This document shows, piece by piece, positions 44,281 through 57,520 of a stretch of DNA of 64,000 bases (position 1 is its first letter; each line of letters opens with the position of its first letter). The DNA is taken from assembly GCF_000003815.2 (NCBI RefSeq), contig NC_049988.1, positions 5,162,299 to 5,226,298 of the forward strand, given 5' to 3'. The notes beneath the pieces were generated by a model. The model was given only the letters and a program-made list of their open reading frames with translations, had not been told where the DNA came from and ran no database searches. Both the position numbers and the translations under genes were made by a program. The stretch comes from Branchiostoma floridae (lineage: Eukaryota; Chordata; Leptocardii; Amphioxiformes; Branchiostomatidae).

Positions 44281-47155
44281 CTGTCACCAGAAGAGAAGTT
44301 AAGAGCCAGCTAAAGTGGTGTAGAGCCGGCTGAGAGGCCTGTGAGAGTTTCTTTCCGGGGAACTCTGCCGGCAGCAGGCCCAGGCAGAAGGTGTCGTATT
44401 ACCGCCCCGCCACAATTTGTCCTCCCTGGTCGTTTGCACAGCAGGCCGAGTGTTTAGGTTCACAGTAACCGTTCCGTGCTAAAGCCAGATATGCTTGAGG
44501 TCTCTCTCTCTCTCTCTTTCTCTCTCCCCCTCTCTCTCTCTCAGCCAGCCACTCACGGATCAGGCAGCCCTTGAGTTGGCTGTGGAATAGAAAGAGAGGA
44601 ATGTGTATTTCTGTCATGTAGTCATGAAGTCATGTAGATTTACTCATGCCAACCCTGCCATTAGATTAGCAAGGCGAATACTGAATTACAAGGCATGCCG
44701 CCGGACCCGGGGAAGACGCCCTACGAATATTTGACAACTACACGTCAGAGTCCACAGGAGGTAACATTAGGCTTGAACTAGTCGGAGAGAAAACAACCTG
44801 TCAATTTCATTCCATAAGACAAGCACCGCTGATAATCACGCCATGTCCTGTTCAGTTGGATTTTACTGGTGTTCCTCTAATGATAATCCACTGTGGGTTG
44901 GGATGACCACTGTTATCACTGCAGTACACTCTGCCTGCCAGGCGGGACTATAGCATTGGACTTGGCCCTAAAATTCCCTTCACTCATACAAGCAAAGAGC
45001 AAAGACCGTCTGAATGCATTTTTACCACATTCAATTCTTTTTTGTTTTTCCTTTAAACACTTGCTGAAATTATGATGCCTTCGGAACATTTCTGTCTCTG
45101 CAAGAGAAGGAAAAAGCTGTCACAAAGATAGCGGAGTATGGAATAGGTAAACAAGAATAAACTCAGCCCTGAATAAATCCAATCATTTAATCAGAAGAAA
45201 GTACGGTATGATGACCGTAACGAGCTTCAATGGCCCAAGTCCGTAATCATTGCGGGCACAGACTACGCCATAGGGCCATCAGACACTATCAGAGGATCAA
45301 CTTTCTTCCACAATGATCACCATGGCGCAATGGAGGATGGCGGTCCTGACCGTGAAACAAGACAGCACTGTCACGGGTGAGAGCTTCTATGGGAGGTTGG
45401 AATTAATAAAACATAAAGCACTGAATTATTTGTATTTCAGAAAAAAAATGTACGTGTTTATGATTTTTACTTACACCATGAATTTGTCCTTGGCAAAGAG
45501 ACAGAACGTCCTCTACGCCAACTTCATAACTCCAGTTCTGTATGCCCCCCTCCCCCCTCACATATTGGTATGTACAGGTGCACTGTAGTCGGCACAGCAG
45601 GCCATTACCGCTGGTCTCGCACCGCGCTCTTAACGGTCATGCAGACTTTGTGATTATCGTCCCCCATCACGGAAGTCATATCCTCAAAGAACTTCTGATG
45701 CCTCGATGAAAGCTTTTTATTGATCTGGTCTTAAACTTACCACTTCAAACAGTAATGAACGTACAGTACGGGAAACAAGCCGACTTGCCGGGGATTCCGG
45801 CAGACAGCAGTGCGGGGAAAGCCGCCATTAAACTGTAATTCCTGATCATATACAAGCAGCATAGAACAGACTGGGGGCTTTGTCATGTCAGTACATATCA
45901 AGAAAGTCTGCTCTGAGCCTGGCGAAACCCCCTCAGTTATCTGGTCCGTCTAACGCTGCCTGACCGACGGTTGACCTCTGAGCTCGTCATTTGGGTTAAG
46001 TAAGCAGAGGGTTGTCACGGATAGCAATATCGCATTTAAATCAACGGGTTAGTTGTAATTGGTATTCTGAAAATGTCCTGTCATCGCAGCAAGGGCAATT
46101 GGACATGAACTTTCTTTAAGTAGCTGCACAACAAAGTTCTTGCCGTAGGTTATGATTGGATTGGTTTTTATCTTATTTGTTGATTAATTTTGCTTTAAGG
46201 CAGACTATGACAATCTTGTACCGCGCTGAAGTTAGTTACTGATGTTAACAGTGTCACTTCGCGGCCCTGTTTATAAACAGTCTAGAGTCGTGCAAACCCA
46301 GCTTTAGGCGTTCTCAGGTAGGAATAGATTGTCGGATAGGCCGCGAGAAACCCTTAGGCCATAAAGGGTTTTTGCAAACGGATTACGCAGAAAACAATGC
46401 TGAAACGTCAACCAAAGTAAGTGTTGAAGTACAGGGTTGATAAGTCGCTAACCTTGTGATAACATAGCATTGTTTAGGGGCAATTAAGCCAAGTACGACT
46501 AGTTCTGGGTCATCCACACAGCACCGAGGCACCGACTGATGGAGACTCTGCAGGGAGTAGTGCTTGATTGTAGAATCAAAAGGCACGACACACCTGGAAA
46601 TTTCAAGTCTTGCACAGAAGAACTTCATAACAATATAAACTATGTTGTATGTAATGTTATACTTACATGTACCCCTACTACAGCCTTTATTTGCCCAGCA
46701 TAGGAGAACCGGCTCACACAAAAAAACAGTTGATATATGAAAAAGACAAGATCTGTTGGGATTGTACCAAGAATGGTGAAACCTGTAACGCTAGTGACGT
46801 CACAGACCAGATGCCAAGGCCAAGGAACTAGAATACTGTGTTTCCGGTTCTGGTCCTAAAAAATATTGTGGGTAGGTAGCGGATCTCTTCTTTTATTTTT
46901 CTAAAACAGCCGAAGTGATTCAACAAATGCAATGTAACTTGAAGTGCATCAGGCACTGGTATTTTCGCAATTATTTAGATGTAAAACTGGACAAAGGAGT
47001 GCGACGTTTACTAGTCATTCTTACAATAAATGTTCAAAGATAAAAAAAAATCCCTGTGTGAAGTACAGGAAATTAGACGCCAGGTCACAGCTTTCATACC
47101 CTTTGCCAGCTGCTGACAAAAAATCTACGGGCGGTAGGGTTCGCTAGGGTGGGTC
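44281..47155. other. Upstream region of the receptor, no gene recognised
   Basis: Probably contains the promoter or a non-coding first exon, but no specific element could be identified beyond the CT tract. A short plus-strand frame near 45313-45380 ends at a donor-like GGTGAGAG and has no recognised partner exon. Confidence 0.5.
44501..44541. repeat. CT microsatellite
   Basis: Interrupted CTCTCT tract about 330 bases upstream of the signal-peptide exon. Confidence 0.9.
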
Positions 47156-47362
47156 GGGTACCTACTCTCCAAGCAGAGGTTAGGCTCCAACTGTTTTTGT
47201 AGCGTTTTTTAGTCGTTTTTATCGGGCTTTCTATTTTGTATTGTATCTTGTATTGTCAACACATAAGATACAATACAAATAGAAAGCCCAATTATAATGA
47301 ATAAAAGAACGTTATAAAAAAACAGCTGGAGCCAAACTCTGCTTGGAGAATATCGGGTACCC
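47156..47362. mobile_element. Foldback element of about 207 bp
   Basis: GGGTACCTACTCTCCAAGCA at the left mirrors TGCTTGGAGAATATCGGGTACCC at the right with small differences. Pairing continues nearly to the centre (GGGCTTTCTATTTTGTATTG against CAATACAAATAGAAAGCCC). The window's first 36 bases carry the same terminus. Confidence 0.75.
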
Positions 47363-49229
47363 AGAAACACAAAGTTTTTTTTTCCTACGCCTGACGACTG
47401 TGCGCTTGAGACCTGACACACGGCTGAGTTCGCTGTCACTCACCGACCACTGCTTCACTAAGGCAGCTGACAAACACGCAGCCTGGCCGTCAGTACCTGC
47501 AATCCGTACGGATCAATTGGGCCGGGGCCGGGGCTTTGTTAAGTCCGAGGCGTATCTAACTAAACAACCTGCGAAGGTTGTAGCTTTGAAAAGACGTTTT
47601 ATGTGTTGACTCAATAGATTCACTCTACAGAGAGGAGAGTGTACACAGGCAACTGTACATGTTCCCCCTTTTAGACAGTCTTGGAAGAAACCCAGCAGGT
47701 CAGCAAGTACGAGTATTTTGCTAGGAAAATGCGATGAGTAGCTTCAATATGTGGCGTTCGGGATGTGCTTACTATACGATGTATCTCCAGTGGCAAGAAC
47801 CAATAGATTGCAGTGATATACGCTGAGAAATGGAATGTAATGCTAGATTACCTTTATCCGTAAGATGGTCTTTATCCGTTGTCTTTAAAAAAAATTCTTT
47901 AAAATATTCAGGGATATAAAGTAGGCGAACAATAGTTTCAAATTGCAATATTTTCAATACATGAAAAAAGATATTAAGTATATTGCCATTTGACAACACC
48001 GTCTCTTGATATACCTAAATACTCTGTTTTTAAAAGCAACGAATATATATTACCCCGCGGATAAAGGTGAACTAGCGTTACGTGTATCCGGCAAATGGAT
48101 TATCCCCATTGTCAACGCACGTGGGCGAGAAGATAGCTAAGGGTACTTCCACAAAAGGGTGTCATTTCCCAATAGATTATGTTCCTATAAATAAATGATC
48201 AAAACAGATGTTGCAGAATTTCATTTGTCGTGAATTACGAAAGGTTTGTTTGTAAAACAATCTGGCACTCACTGAACTCACTGACGGCACTCACTGAATT
48301 TATTGCTCAACAATCGTACAAGGTACAATGTATGGCAACCAATAACAACTAATAGTTATATAGACAATAGTACAAAAAGGCTCCATGCAAAACAAACAAA
48401 TATTATCGATAACAGTATAGTTATGTATGAGTAATCTGGTCTCGCACTTGGAATACATTATGAAGAAACTGACCTACGTAGACGGAGATATGAGTTGAAC
48501 ATGAGGGCAGGATATGTAAGATATCGTTCTGTACGAGTAAGAGAGATTTGTGTTTTGGTTTTAATATTCTTAAACAATGTTTCTCTCTCTTTACTGTAGG
48601 TAGAAAATTTCATATCAAAATGGAATTCATCTTCTACATTTTAATGACATGTGATGAGCACACCAAGAATCACCAATTGATTTCATAAGATATCAAAGAA
48701 TACATAACGACGAGTTTTTTTTTTTTCTTCTTTTTTCTGGCGTTGTCAGGCACACTGTATTTAGTGACAGGCTGAGATCAATTCATTTAATCAGAGAGTA
48801 CAGGACTCGGGAGATGGGGGTGGGGCTTATGTACAATACTGAATATTTTTTGTGGCACGTGGGTAATTAATTGTATAATGTAAAGTGGCATTCTTTACTT
48901 CCTAAATTGATATCAATCGGAAAAAAGCAATACCTTCAGGAGTAAATGACACATTTAACAGAAGGTCGAGGCGATTGACAGAATGTTTCTGACTATGCAG
49001 AAGAGTTTTGTAGGTACTATTGGGAGGATATTCCTTTGAAATAACGTCTATCTAAGTCTGTCAACCCTAATATCAACCATGAGTCCGTAGAACACAAGTC
49101 TTCGTGAAGTAATTATGGTGTTTGCGATGTGACTTAAGTGTTTATATTGACATCCGTAAATAACTTCATCAGGTTGGCAATTATTCATATAGTAAGGTTC
49201 TTTAGGCGCAACGTAGCAGTACTTACTTC

Positions 49230-49263
49230 CGACGTTTCGATGTCTATCAGACACCATCATCAG
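49230..49263 (-). ncRNA. Hammerhead-ribozyme-like motif 3
   Basis: On the minus strand, CTGATGA (49263-49257), then T, then stem GGTGTC-TGATA-GACATC with one wobble pair, then GAAA (49238-49235) and CGTCGG. Both intact core boxes flank a six-pair stem, so this is the best preserved of the set. Confidence 0.45.
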
Positions 49264-49323
49264 GGTAGAATGACTGGGAATTAATTCTTGCTGCTACTTA
49301 TAGCCGATGTAGGTGGCGCTGCC

Positions 49324-49423
49324 NNNNNNNNNNNNNNNNNNNNNNNNNNNNNNNNNNNNNNNNNNNNNNNNNNNNNNNNNNNNNNNNNNNNNNNNNNNNN
49401 NNNNNNNNNNNNNNNNNNNNNNN
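49324..49423. other. Assembly gap (100 N)
   Basis: Placeholder-size gap at the centre of an inverted-end repeat. Confidence 1.
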
Positions 49424-49575
49424 TATAAATAGCAGCAAGAAGTAGTTTCCAGTCATTTCTACCCCCGAAGATGGTGTCTGATAGACATCGAAACTTTGGG
49501 AAGCAAGTACTCCAATATTGCAAAGTTTTAAATTGTATTTTTGTTTACCCAGCATTGCCTGAAAGCCATTCTCCC

Positions 49576-49610
49576 CTGAAGATGGTGTCTGATAGACATC
49601 GAAACTTTGG
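49576..49610 (+). ncRNA. Hammerhead-ribozyme-like motif 4
   Basis: CTGAAGA at 49576-49582, stem GGTGTC-TGATA-GACATC, then GAAA at 49601-49604 and CTTTGG. CTGAAGA still fits CUGANGA. A sister copy near 49466-49496 has CCGAAGA, a core change expected to inactivate it. Confidence 0.4.
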
Positions 49611-49739
49611 GAAGTAAGTACTCCTTGGTTGTGCCTAAAGAACCTTACTATATGACATTATAGCATTTTCTCATTAACTATACAAACTAGGTCTTTATAT
49701 ATATATATATCTTCCAATATTCTTCTTCTCAGTTACAAA

Positions 49740-50180
49740 ATGCCTAATGTTGCTATGGTCCTATAATGGAACTGAGCGTGTTTACACGTTTTCCTAATTA
49801 GTTATGCAAATAAGATACCAAAACAATCCGTCAACCCCTTCTTGGGTTATTCCTTTTCAAAGTCCGACACTAAAACTGCCCTGCAGTTCCAAAACAATCC
49901 TCAAGGGGGCCTAAACCTATACCATATACTCTCGGTATCAAGAGCTGTCTACCACTCAAAAATCACAGCCGCAGCATGTTCAAAACTCGAGATATCAAAC
50001 CAGGAGGTTACGCTGCAGTACTGTAACAAGCTGCTAGTGGGCCCAAAATCTAATAGTTTCCAGGTCTCATCAAGACCTACTCATACTATCAATACAATCC
50101 ATCCAGGCGTTCTTGAGTTATGCTGGTCTTCTACATACATACAAACATACAAACGCTACCCAAAACACAACCTACTTGGC
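49740..50180 (+). repeat. Interspersed repeat with GGTCCTATAATGGAAC, copy 1
   Basis: GGTCCTATAATGGAACTGAG, ATTAGTTATGCAAATAAGAT, CAATCCGTCAACCCCTTCTT and CTGCCCTGCAGTTCCAAAAC occur in the same order in 58890-59190. Non-coding despite a 114-residue open frame. Confidence 0.65.
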
Positions 50181-50469
50181 GATTAGGTAATCAAGATTGC
50201 ACAATGACTGCAGTACACTGCAGGTAAATCCTAATTGAAATCAGCCATGGCAGCGCATCGGGCGTTGTTCAAAGTTTTTTCCAGCGTCGTACTTCTTTTC
50301 ATTCGTGCCTCTTCTGAATGAATAACCGCCTGAACGGTTTTCTGCTTCTTTAACCAACCGAATGTGGACCTAGCTGTTGAACACCAGTCTATAATGTCTT
50401 TCACCGTAAAGAAATTTAATTCGATTTTGTATTGTATATTTATGTATGTGGTCACACGTATCGCCTTGC

Positions 50470-50529
50470 TGCCTACGTGCCCACTTTGTATTGCCCATGT
50501 TGCAAACTCAATAAAGTCAAAGTCAAAAG
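50470..50529 (+). repeat. Retroelement 3' end with TCAAAG tail, copy 1
   Basis: TGCCTACGTGCCCACTTTGT, then CATGTTGCAAACTCAATAAA and the tail GTCAAAGTCAAAA. It is shared with 53540-53599. A polyadenylation-like AATAAA followed by a short simple repeat suggests a LINE or SINE 3' end. Confidence 0.55.
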
Positions 50530-50636
50530 AAAACAGAAGAACTTGAGTCTGACAATGGTTCAAGTAAAGCAGAAGCACTGGTATGATTATTTCTTTTGCC
50601 GGCTCTTTGAGTCAGGCTGTTTTGGAAATCACAATG

Positions 50637-50750
50637 TGCTTCTTTTCTTATGATATGATGCCATCATGAAAAATGTAATCAGAAGAAAAATTCATACCAT
50701 TACCTCACCCCCCGTCCCGAAAACCAGACTCATACTTAAGTTTGCCTTAC
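50637..50750 (+). repeat. Interspersed repeat shared with 24.1 kb
   Basis: Second copy of the repeat at 24080-24175. Directly after it lies a TCAAGTCAAGT-like simple stretch, seen on the minus strand. Confidence 0.5.
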
Positions 50751-50814
50751 ATTGCACCTGTTGCAATTTTTGTGCAATGAAGTTTGACTTGACTTGAGTT
50801 GACTTGACTAGAGC

Positions 50815-51033
50815 CTGCAGATCTATTCGAGTTGCTGCCACGCCTGTTGAGAACATAGCCTTGAAGTAGGCTCTTCTGCGCTGTTCTCTGGTTGCTACTG
50901 TGAATGATGATGGTTTTATACCCTTTTCATCAACATCGACAATATCAGGGAAAGCTGAGGCCACCACAACATGTTTGTAACTTTGAATATTCCACATCAT
51001 CAGTAGAAAAATGCTCTCATCAAAGCTTGCCAT
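50815..51033 (-). pseudogene. Unidentified open segment
   Basis: The frame starts MASFDESIFLLMMWNIQSYK, continues HVVVASAFPDIVDVDEKGIK and ends in a region of TCAAGTCAAGT simple repeat. The first 70 residues have ordinary protein composition. No family is recognised. It may belong to the retroelement whose tail lies at 50.5-50.75 kb. Confidence 0.25.
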
Positions 51034-53539
51034 TGAGGCAATAAAAATTGTACGATGATTGAAACATTTTAGTTCTATTCTGCGTCTAAGGACGCTCTAC
51101 ACTGGCTAACGATTTATCTGCGTTCACCAGTAGTTGACGTAGTCACACTCTTAATACACCATCGCACGATGTCCTACGACCTTTGTGACCACGGCTTTAT
51201 ATGTTTAATGGGAATAGAAAAGACTTTTCATTCTGACGGCATTTTGGCTCATTCCTTCTCGTGTCCTATTAAGCTTGTTATATCTAACCGGCCAAGATTC
51301 TCATTGCACATGGGTCTAAAATGCGAACTGTTACGTAGTTAACGCTCAGTTAGACACAGAAGAAATAACAGCTTCCCATTGATGTAGCTGTGACAGCAAG
51401 CCTGAAAATAACCCCTTCGTTTGCTATGTCTGTCAGGCTGTTTGCCGTGTCATCTATGAATTAATGACAAGGTAAACAAGCCGTCCATGACAGCAAGAAG
51501 AAAGGAAACTTATGGTCTTTTCAAAATGGCAAACTTCTGGCCACTTGTATGTTATTGAAAGTTAATTTGTAGACATCTGTATTGATAAGTACGGCAACAG
51601 TCGGTTGGAGAGGGCGGACCAAAACTTAGTTTAAGTAGCTTCTAGCTCTCGTATGGGTAGAATCAGCCTCTATATCCATATCAACTCAAGCGTTTAATGG
51701 CTATTCAGAATCACTAGAAGGTAGTAATAGACGTAGTTACGTTACGTTACAATTCTAGTTATTTTATTGCGAGTTGGTAAGATACGCCTTTGAGTGTGAA
51801 AACGATGAAAATGTAGAAAGATAATATCATTCCTGAGTAAGGTACAGAAGCCTAGACATTATAGTTATTTCCACATTAACATAATTTAGTATAAAGGTAA
51901 TGAAATCTGCACCATATAACCATTGCGTTGTTTGGTAAAAATAAAGTGACGCTCGTAAATGGGAGATTTGGGTGTTGATGCTGAACAAAAATGACAACGT
52001 ACATACAAATATTCCAGGTAAGTTAGCTACCGACACAAAGGATATCAATACAAATGAACTTACAAGTGAGTGCTGTATTGTCTTCCCTGACAAGGTTGTG
52101 AATGCTTCAGCGTCCTTGTTACATCTAACTGACAGAGTTTATGCTTGCTGGAGATAACCGCCCAGGAATCTGACACGTTACACGGCCCGGACCACCCGCT
52201 ACGTGACGAACCAGAGCGTGCACGTCACGCCTCGTGCCGAACAGGGGGGAAATGTGCGACAGATGCAGCTGGTTTCCGTAACACTTCGTCTCCTCCCAGC
52301 GCACAGGGTCATTAAGGCAATAGAACCGTAACAATCCAGATTAAATTGCTATCAAAAAGTGTGCGTAAGTACATGAATTACTCGGGTAAACACTGAACGG
52401 TATGTAGAACATACAGGTAAGAAGCACGTTTAACCACTCATCATAAGGGCCCAGATAAGTTCTATAGAAAGAGCATTAAACGCTCTCTAAATTAGCCCAA
52501 GTGAAAGGTGTCAAACAATTGTCGCCAGTGCTCTACACCACCCGCATGTGTGGCAGGATAGACTTCTGACCCATTAGGGAGGTACATTAAACCCTTCCGT
52601 TTACACAGCATCAGGTAAACAAATGCTGACAAACAACGCTGCCGCCAGGAGATATCTTTGATCACCGATGGCAAAAGTCTGTCCTTTTGAGTCTTTCTAT
52701 GTGTAACTTGTATAGCGTTTTCATAAGCCACTAGGCGCCTTACCTCCCCCTGACCCCAGGGTACCTGCGTGTTTGCCCGTCTTGACACTCCTTCTAGTCT
52801 ATAAGAAACGCGGCGAGCACGCCCAAGCAGGGAGTCTGTCCAAAGGTTCAGTTGCTACGAATCTTAGCAAGTATGATAGCAACACAGTACTTACCGTAGT
52901 TGGATGTGGATGGACGGGAACAGCGGTGAGATACTGAGCAGTTGTAAAACTACCACAGGTCTTAATTAAAGACGGGGGCCACACTTCTTCTCTGACTTGT
53001 ACAACAACAAAGGTGTTTGCTGGGCAGCCAAACAAGTGACTCCCGCTCAATAGATGGCCAATCAGATGTGCTGACACGTCGTGCCATCAATGTTTGTATT
53101 GGGGCTGATTTATCGCGATGTTTGGTTGGATAAAACAAACACAGCAAGGTACTACCACTAGATAGTCAACAATTGTCCCTGTTCCCATACCGATGTCAGA
53201 ACGATTGTATTAGTTGGCAATGTGACACTAGCGTAAGTGTGTAAGAACTTGTTTTAGGCATTTTGATAAAAGTAGTGTATTTCATAAGCGGGTCATAGTG
53301 TAAGTTACCCGATGCACTCGACTATCTCTGCCCACGATCACAAAGGGTAAAAGATATTTGAGATCATTGAAGAGAAATTTGACACAGGATTGCGCAAAGA
53401 CGTGACACGCATGACAGGTGAGATGGAACATACAGGTCAGGTTGAATAGAATTCAACTAATCAGAAATGTAAATTACATCGTACTTGGCTAACTTTATTG
53501 TGCCAAAAACATTCCGTCAGTTTGTTTGAATACCGCTAT
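51034..53539. other. Intergenic sequence, no feature supported
   Basis: No family-level coding match or RNA gene seen. The same holds for 53600-57424, 57521-58889, 59721-60689 and 61943-63423, apart from the repeats listed separately. A single end of the ATGGATGAC inverted-repeat family lies near 55495, and an AAATA run near 56022. Confidence 0.5.
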
Positions 53540-53599
53540 CAGCCTGCGTGCCCACTTTGTATGGTCCATGTTGCAAACTCAATAAAGTCAAAGTCAAAT
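53540..53599 (+). repeat. Retroelement 3' end with TCAAAG tail, copy 2
   Basis: AGCCTGCGTGCCCACTTTGT, then CATGTTGCAAACTCAATAAA and GTCAAAGTCAAAT, nearly identical to the copy at 50.5 kb. Confidence 0.55.
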
Positions 53600-56500
53600 C
53601 ATAACGTCTTTTGTAAGCATTCAATCAATCATGACTCGAAAGAAGAAGTGTTGAATTTGCCAACATCTATGTAATAACTGTGAAGGAGAGTGGATTCATA
53701 CCTCAGGTAACCGACATATTTTACATCGCAGTTTCCCCTCAGTAAGACATCTGGAGCCGCAATAGTTCCAGTTTAGAACTTTTTTCGCGTGTCACGCAGA
53801 CCGGTTTTACCATGTAGCTCTATCATGTAATAATTATTGTAGGAAATGGACACGCCAAATCCCGTAAGAATTGTTTTCAGATTGATGGATGAACGTCAAA
53901 ATATATGCTGACAAGGGCGGTGTGTCCTAACATATTGTTTGTCATGAATGGCTAGAGTTACCAATTTAACGCTGAACAATGAGGTCATGGTTACAATGTT
54001 TACTGAATGTACAAGGTATCCAGGTGCGTTGGATAATTAAGTTCTTACCTCAATATCAGGTTGTATAAAATTGGGGTGAGAATGGATGTAATAAAGGGCA
54101 AGCTTGGCGAAGATGATATCGTCACGTCATTTTTGCTGGTTGATAACCTTATCTGTCTTTTGAGAACGGGAATCATAATCTCGCTGGAGTGAACAGATCA
54201 TTAGCCACAGGAATGTTTTTGGTGGACGGTAGAGTCCCTTTATCTTTTAACCGTATTAATGCACGTGTGGAACTCCTGACCGTTGTACAGTCGACGTCAT
54301 TGAAAGTGTACTGGGCGTTTTTTACAGACAATGTACACCGTCAATCCACTCTATGACATGTACCCACACTCGCTCAATTTTCAAACGTACCTAGCCACCC
54401 ACCGATACTACCCACACACGCGCCCCCACCCACACAGTTCCACATGCACACCCCATACACTAACCCACCCTTGCTTATGTGCTGACGTGCCCACGTAGCC
54501 CGTACTCTTATCACTGCGTGAAATGAAAAGGGTAATACCGTAGGGAAAAGGAAAAGAATCGTTAATATCTCAGAGGAAACCAGTATGTCTTTACGGAAAG
54601 CGCTAAACGAGAAAGGTGAGAGGTGCCATGCTTCCTCGCCTGAATTTATCACGTTCAGGTTGTATAATGTAGACATGGGTTCCAAAATGTTTGGCGTAAC
54701 CCAGCCGTTAATGTTCATCATTTTGGAAACATACGTAAAGGACGTCTAAGAGACACATTTATGGGGGAGACAAAAGAACACCAGCAAACATCAATCTTGT
54801 CCTGCTAACAGTAAAGAGGTATAAAAGCAATGTTTCATGATTTTAGAACTAAAATGAACTTCTCCCTATCCGGTACACAAACCAATGTTTTCCATGTACG
54901 GATAACATATATCCGCTTACGTGGGTCAATTTAATTATGCATTATTGCAATGCATCGCCTGAGCACTCATAAATAACAATATAACTTTATTGCGCTCAAT
55001 AGTAAAAGGTACAATATGACAATTGAACTATGTATAGCATTGCAAGAATCTAACAAGTAATCTAGTATAATCTATATAGATAATATGATGTAATGTAATG
55101 TAACAATTTAGGCACTCTAGTTGATGTTACAAGCAATACTTCGGAATATTATATCAATATAGTATTGTCACGTTCTTTGCAAGGGGTTGTAAATGAAAGG
55201 ACCAACGTAGGTAGATATATAAACAGGACATGATATTAACATATCGAATATCTCTGTCTTGTCATTTGCTATAACTGTATCGGACTTACATACAATAGAT
55301 TACTTTTGACGGTCTTCTTCGTAGGTCGAATAATCCATTATGAAGTTATCTGTTTGACGTCCATAAAAGAATAAATCTGTACGATGTCCTTTATGCAGTA
55401 CTTAAGCAAAGCGTTAAGATATCTCAATGTCGTCACATCTGTGGAAAGAACACATTTTTACCTGAAATAGTTACGTAACTAGTTAAGTCTAGTTTAGGCC
55501 ACCGCACGTTAATTTATGGATGACTTCCTCTGCTGACGTATTTTAGTCAAGTATTCAAGAAATGACGGCGGAGTCAACACTACAGTCACTCAATAATATT
55601 AGCATTTCTAAGACCAAATAAACTAATAATACCTGAGCCATACTTCGATTTATGTTTGTATCTGCGAACCGGTAAAATGTAGCTTTGTTTAACACATTCA
55701 CTGAATGTCTAGACAAAAGCGCCTTAACAACTCTTCCTACAGGTATATTCAAAGATGTACAAAAGTAATGTAGAAGTAACAATAGTGGTCGCCAGCTTAA
55801 ATGTCATTGTGTTGGTAGACGTTATTCTGAATCAAATTTAAAGTAGTAGATTGCTAATTCCATGACAAAGACAGGAGTCGATCAGTTAAAAAAATTGCTA
55901 TTAAATTAATTTTCAACTTTGATTACATATCTAGATGGTAGATACGGTTAGTTAGTGATCACACTACCACTGTCAAAGTCAAAAGTGGACTAATCTGTTA
56001 CCCTTACTGAGTATAAAATGAAATAAATAAATAAATAACCAGTAAATGGTTTCCTACAGGCAGTTCGCAGAGGCGTCGGGTTTTCCATGACAGTATCTGA
56101 CTACCATACAGCGCTGGGAATGAATTCCACTCCAGGAGCGAACATTATTTTGAGATAGGTGATATTTTTCGGTATGTAAATTCACCCGACTTTTGGCTAA
56201 ATTATCTTATTTGTCATTTTGGAAATAATCCTTTTCTAGACCCAAGTACCCCATGCAGATCCGCTAATGTACTATGTCGTATATCAAATAGTAAGTTAAG
56301 GAGCTCGAGGGTACACAGACATTTTGACATTTTAAAGGAACACTAAAGCTATTTAAAAAGACTACTTAAGGCCACTCCAATTTAATTTGTTGCTACTCGG
56401 ATTTTGTTAGAAAAATATTGGGGTGATCGGTAAAAAAAATAACAAAATAAAATTTTGTAAAAAGTCTGGGATGAACACATGAGGCTTATATTACACAAAA

Positions 56501-57424
56501 ACTAGGTTAGTAGTCAAGTTTTTCGTGGCATGATTTATCAAATGAATCTCGTCCTTTTATTTGATACCACTGTTCTGAATAAAGAGAATTGTTTTTACAC
56601 GGAAATTATGTGTGTTGAAATGCAAGGGGCTTGTTTACTATCATGTGACTACAAAGAAGCTCTCTGATTGGTTTATCAGCAGTAGGTGCCCCTGGAATGT
56701 TTTGTTATAGGTCTGCAACAGCAAAATCTATATTATTTTTCTTGGAACTAATTTCTTTTTCCAAATCGGAAAAGAATGGGTCGGAAATCCGAGAAACAAC
56801 AAATTAAGTCGGCGTGTCCTAATACATGAACAAATAACCACAGAATGATCATCAAGAAATTAAAAAAAATACGGTGAGTTTCTTTCTTTGTGTTGGAACA
56901 AAGCTTAAACTTTAAAACTGTGGATTTTACAAACATAGAAGAGCTTTCGTTCGAAAGTTTGTTACATCGAGATATTTTTCTCTTTTATAATATTTATATT
57001 ATTGAACTTTTCCTGACCCCAACCCTCCTACCTAATATCACCTGGGTCCATCAAAGGCTTCGAAAAAGCAAAGACACAGATAAGCGGACCCAAAATATGA
57101 CTCTCTTGGCTAAGGTCAACATATACTGCCGATTGCCAAAGTAATACGGCAAAGAAGACTACGTTTCAATGATCACTGCTGTAGAAATACGGACGAAGTA
57201 TTAGATAAACTCTTACTGTGGAACCCCAGTCACTGAAGCACAAGTCGTGGAAGACCGCACATGACATACATTAACCAGCGTGAAGCTGGCAGCGGGATGA
57301 ACCTATATCAACTACCTGCAGCGATGGGCGGCAGGTAGTACATCACAATGGGATGATTCCTAGTGAGCTCGGCGGGGTGTGTGAGTGAGCAATTACAAGC
57401 CCAAAAAAACATAATATGCCAGAA

Positions 57425-57520
57425 ATGTGTCTGTTTCTGTATCTATATAGCCGGTATAGCCGCCCTTCGGCGTAACACACCAGCTTCCCAGGCACGCGGC
57501 GCGGCAGCAACTGGTTGTAT
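57425..57520 (+). repeat. Interspersed repeat, copy 2 (GCCGGTATAGCCG family)
   Basis: TCTGTATCTATATAGCCGGT, then CCCTTCGGCGTAACACACCA, the reverse complement of the copy at 31.5 kb with a few changes. Confidence 0.6.

Larger units (their letters stand above)
49168..49668. mobile_element. Hammerhead-bearing inverted-end repeat, upstream copy (gapped)
   Basis: CATATAGTAAGGTTCTTTAG at the left mirrors GTGCCTAAAGAACCTTACTA at the right. One motif copy (GATAGACATCGAAACGTCGG) is in reverse orientation near 49240, and two forward copies are near 49490 and 49600. The last two are an internal duplication of about 110 bp. A 100-N gap falls between the two halves. Confidence 0.65.

Noticed and set aside
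45313-45588. Possible first exon MITMAQWRMAVLTVKQDSTVTG with donor-like GGTGAGAG
   Set aside because: No acceptor exon, family match or other support. One donor-like string is expected by chance.
50364-50653. Plus-strand frames near a retroelement tail
   Set aside because: Overlap the AATAAAGTCAAAGTC tail shared with 53.5 kb. No coding domain seen.
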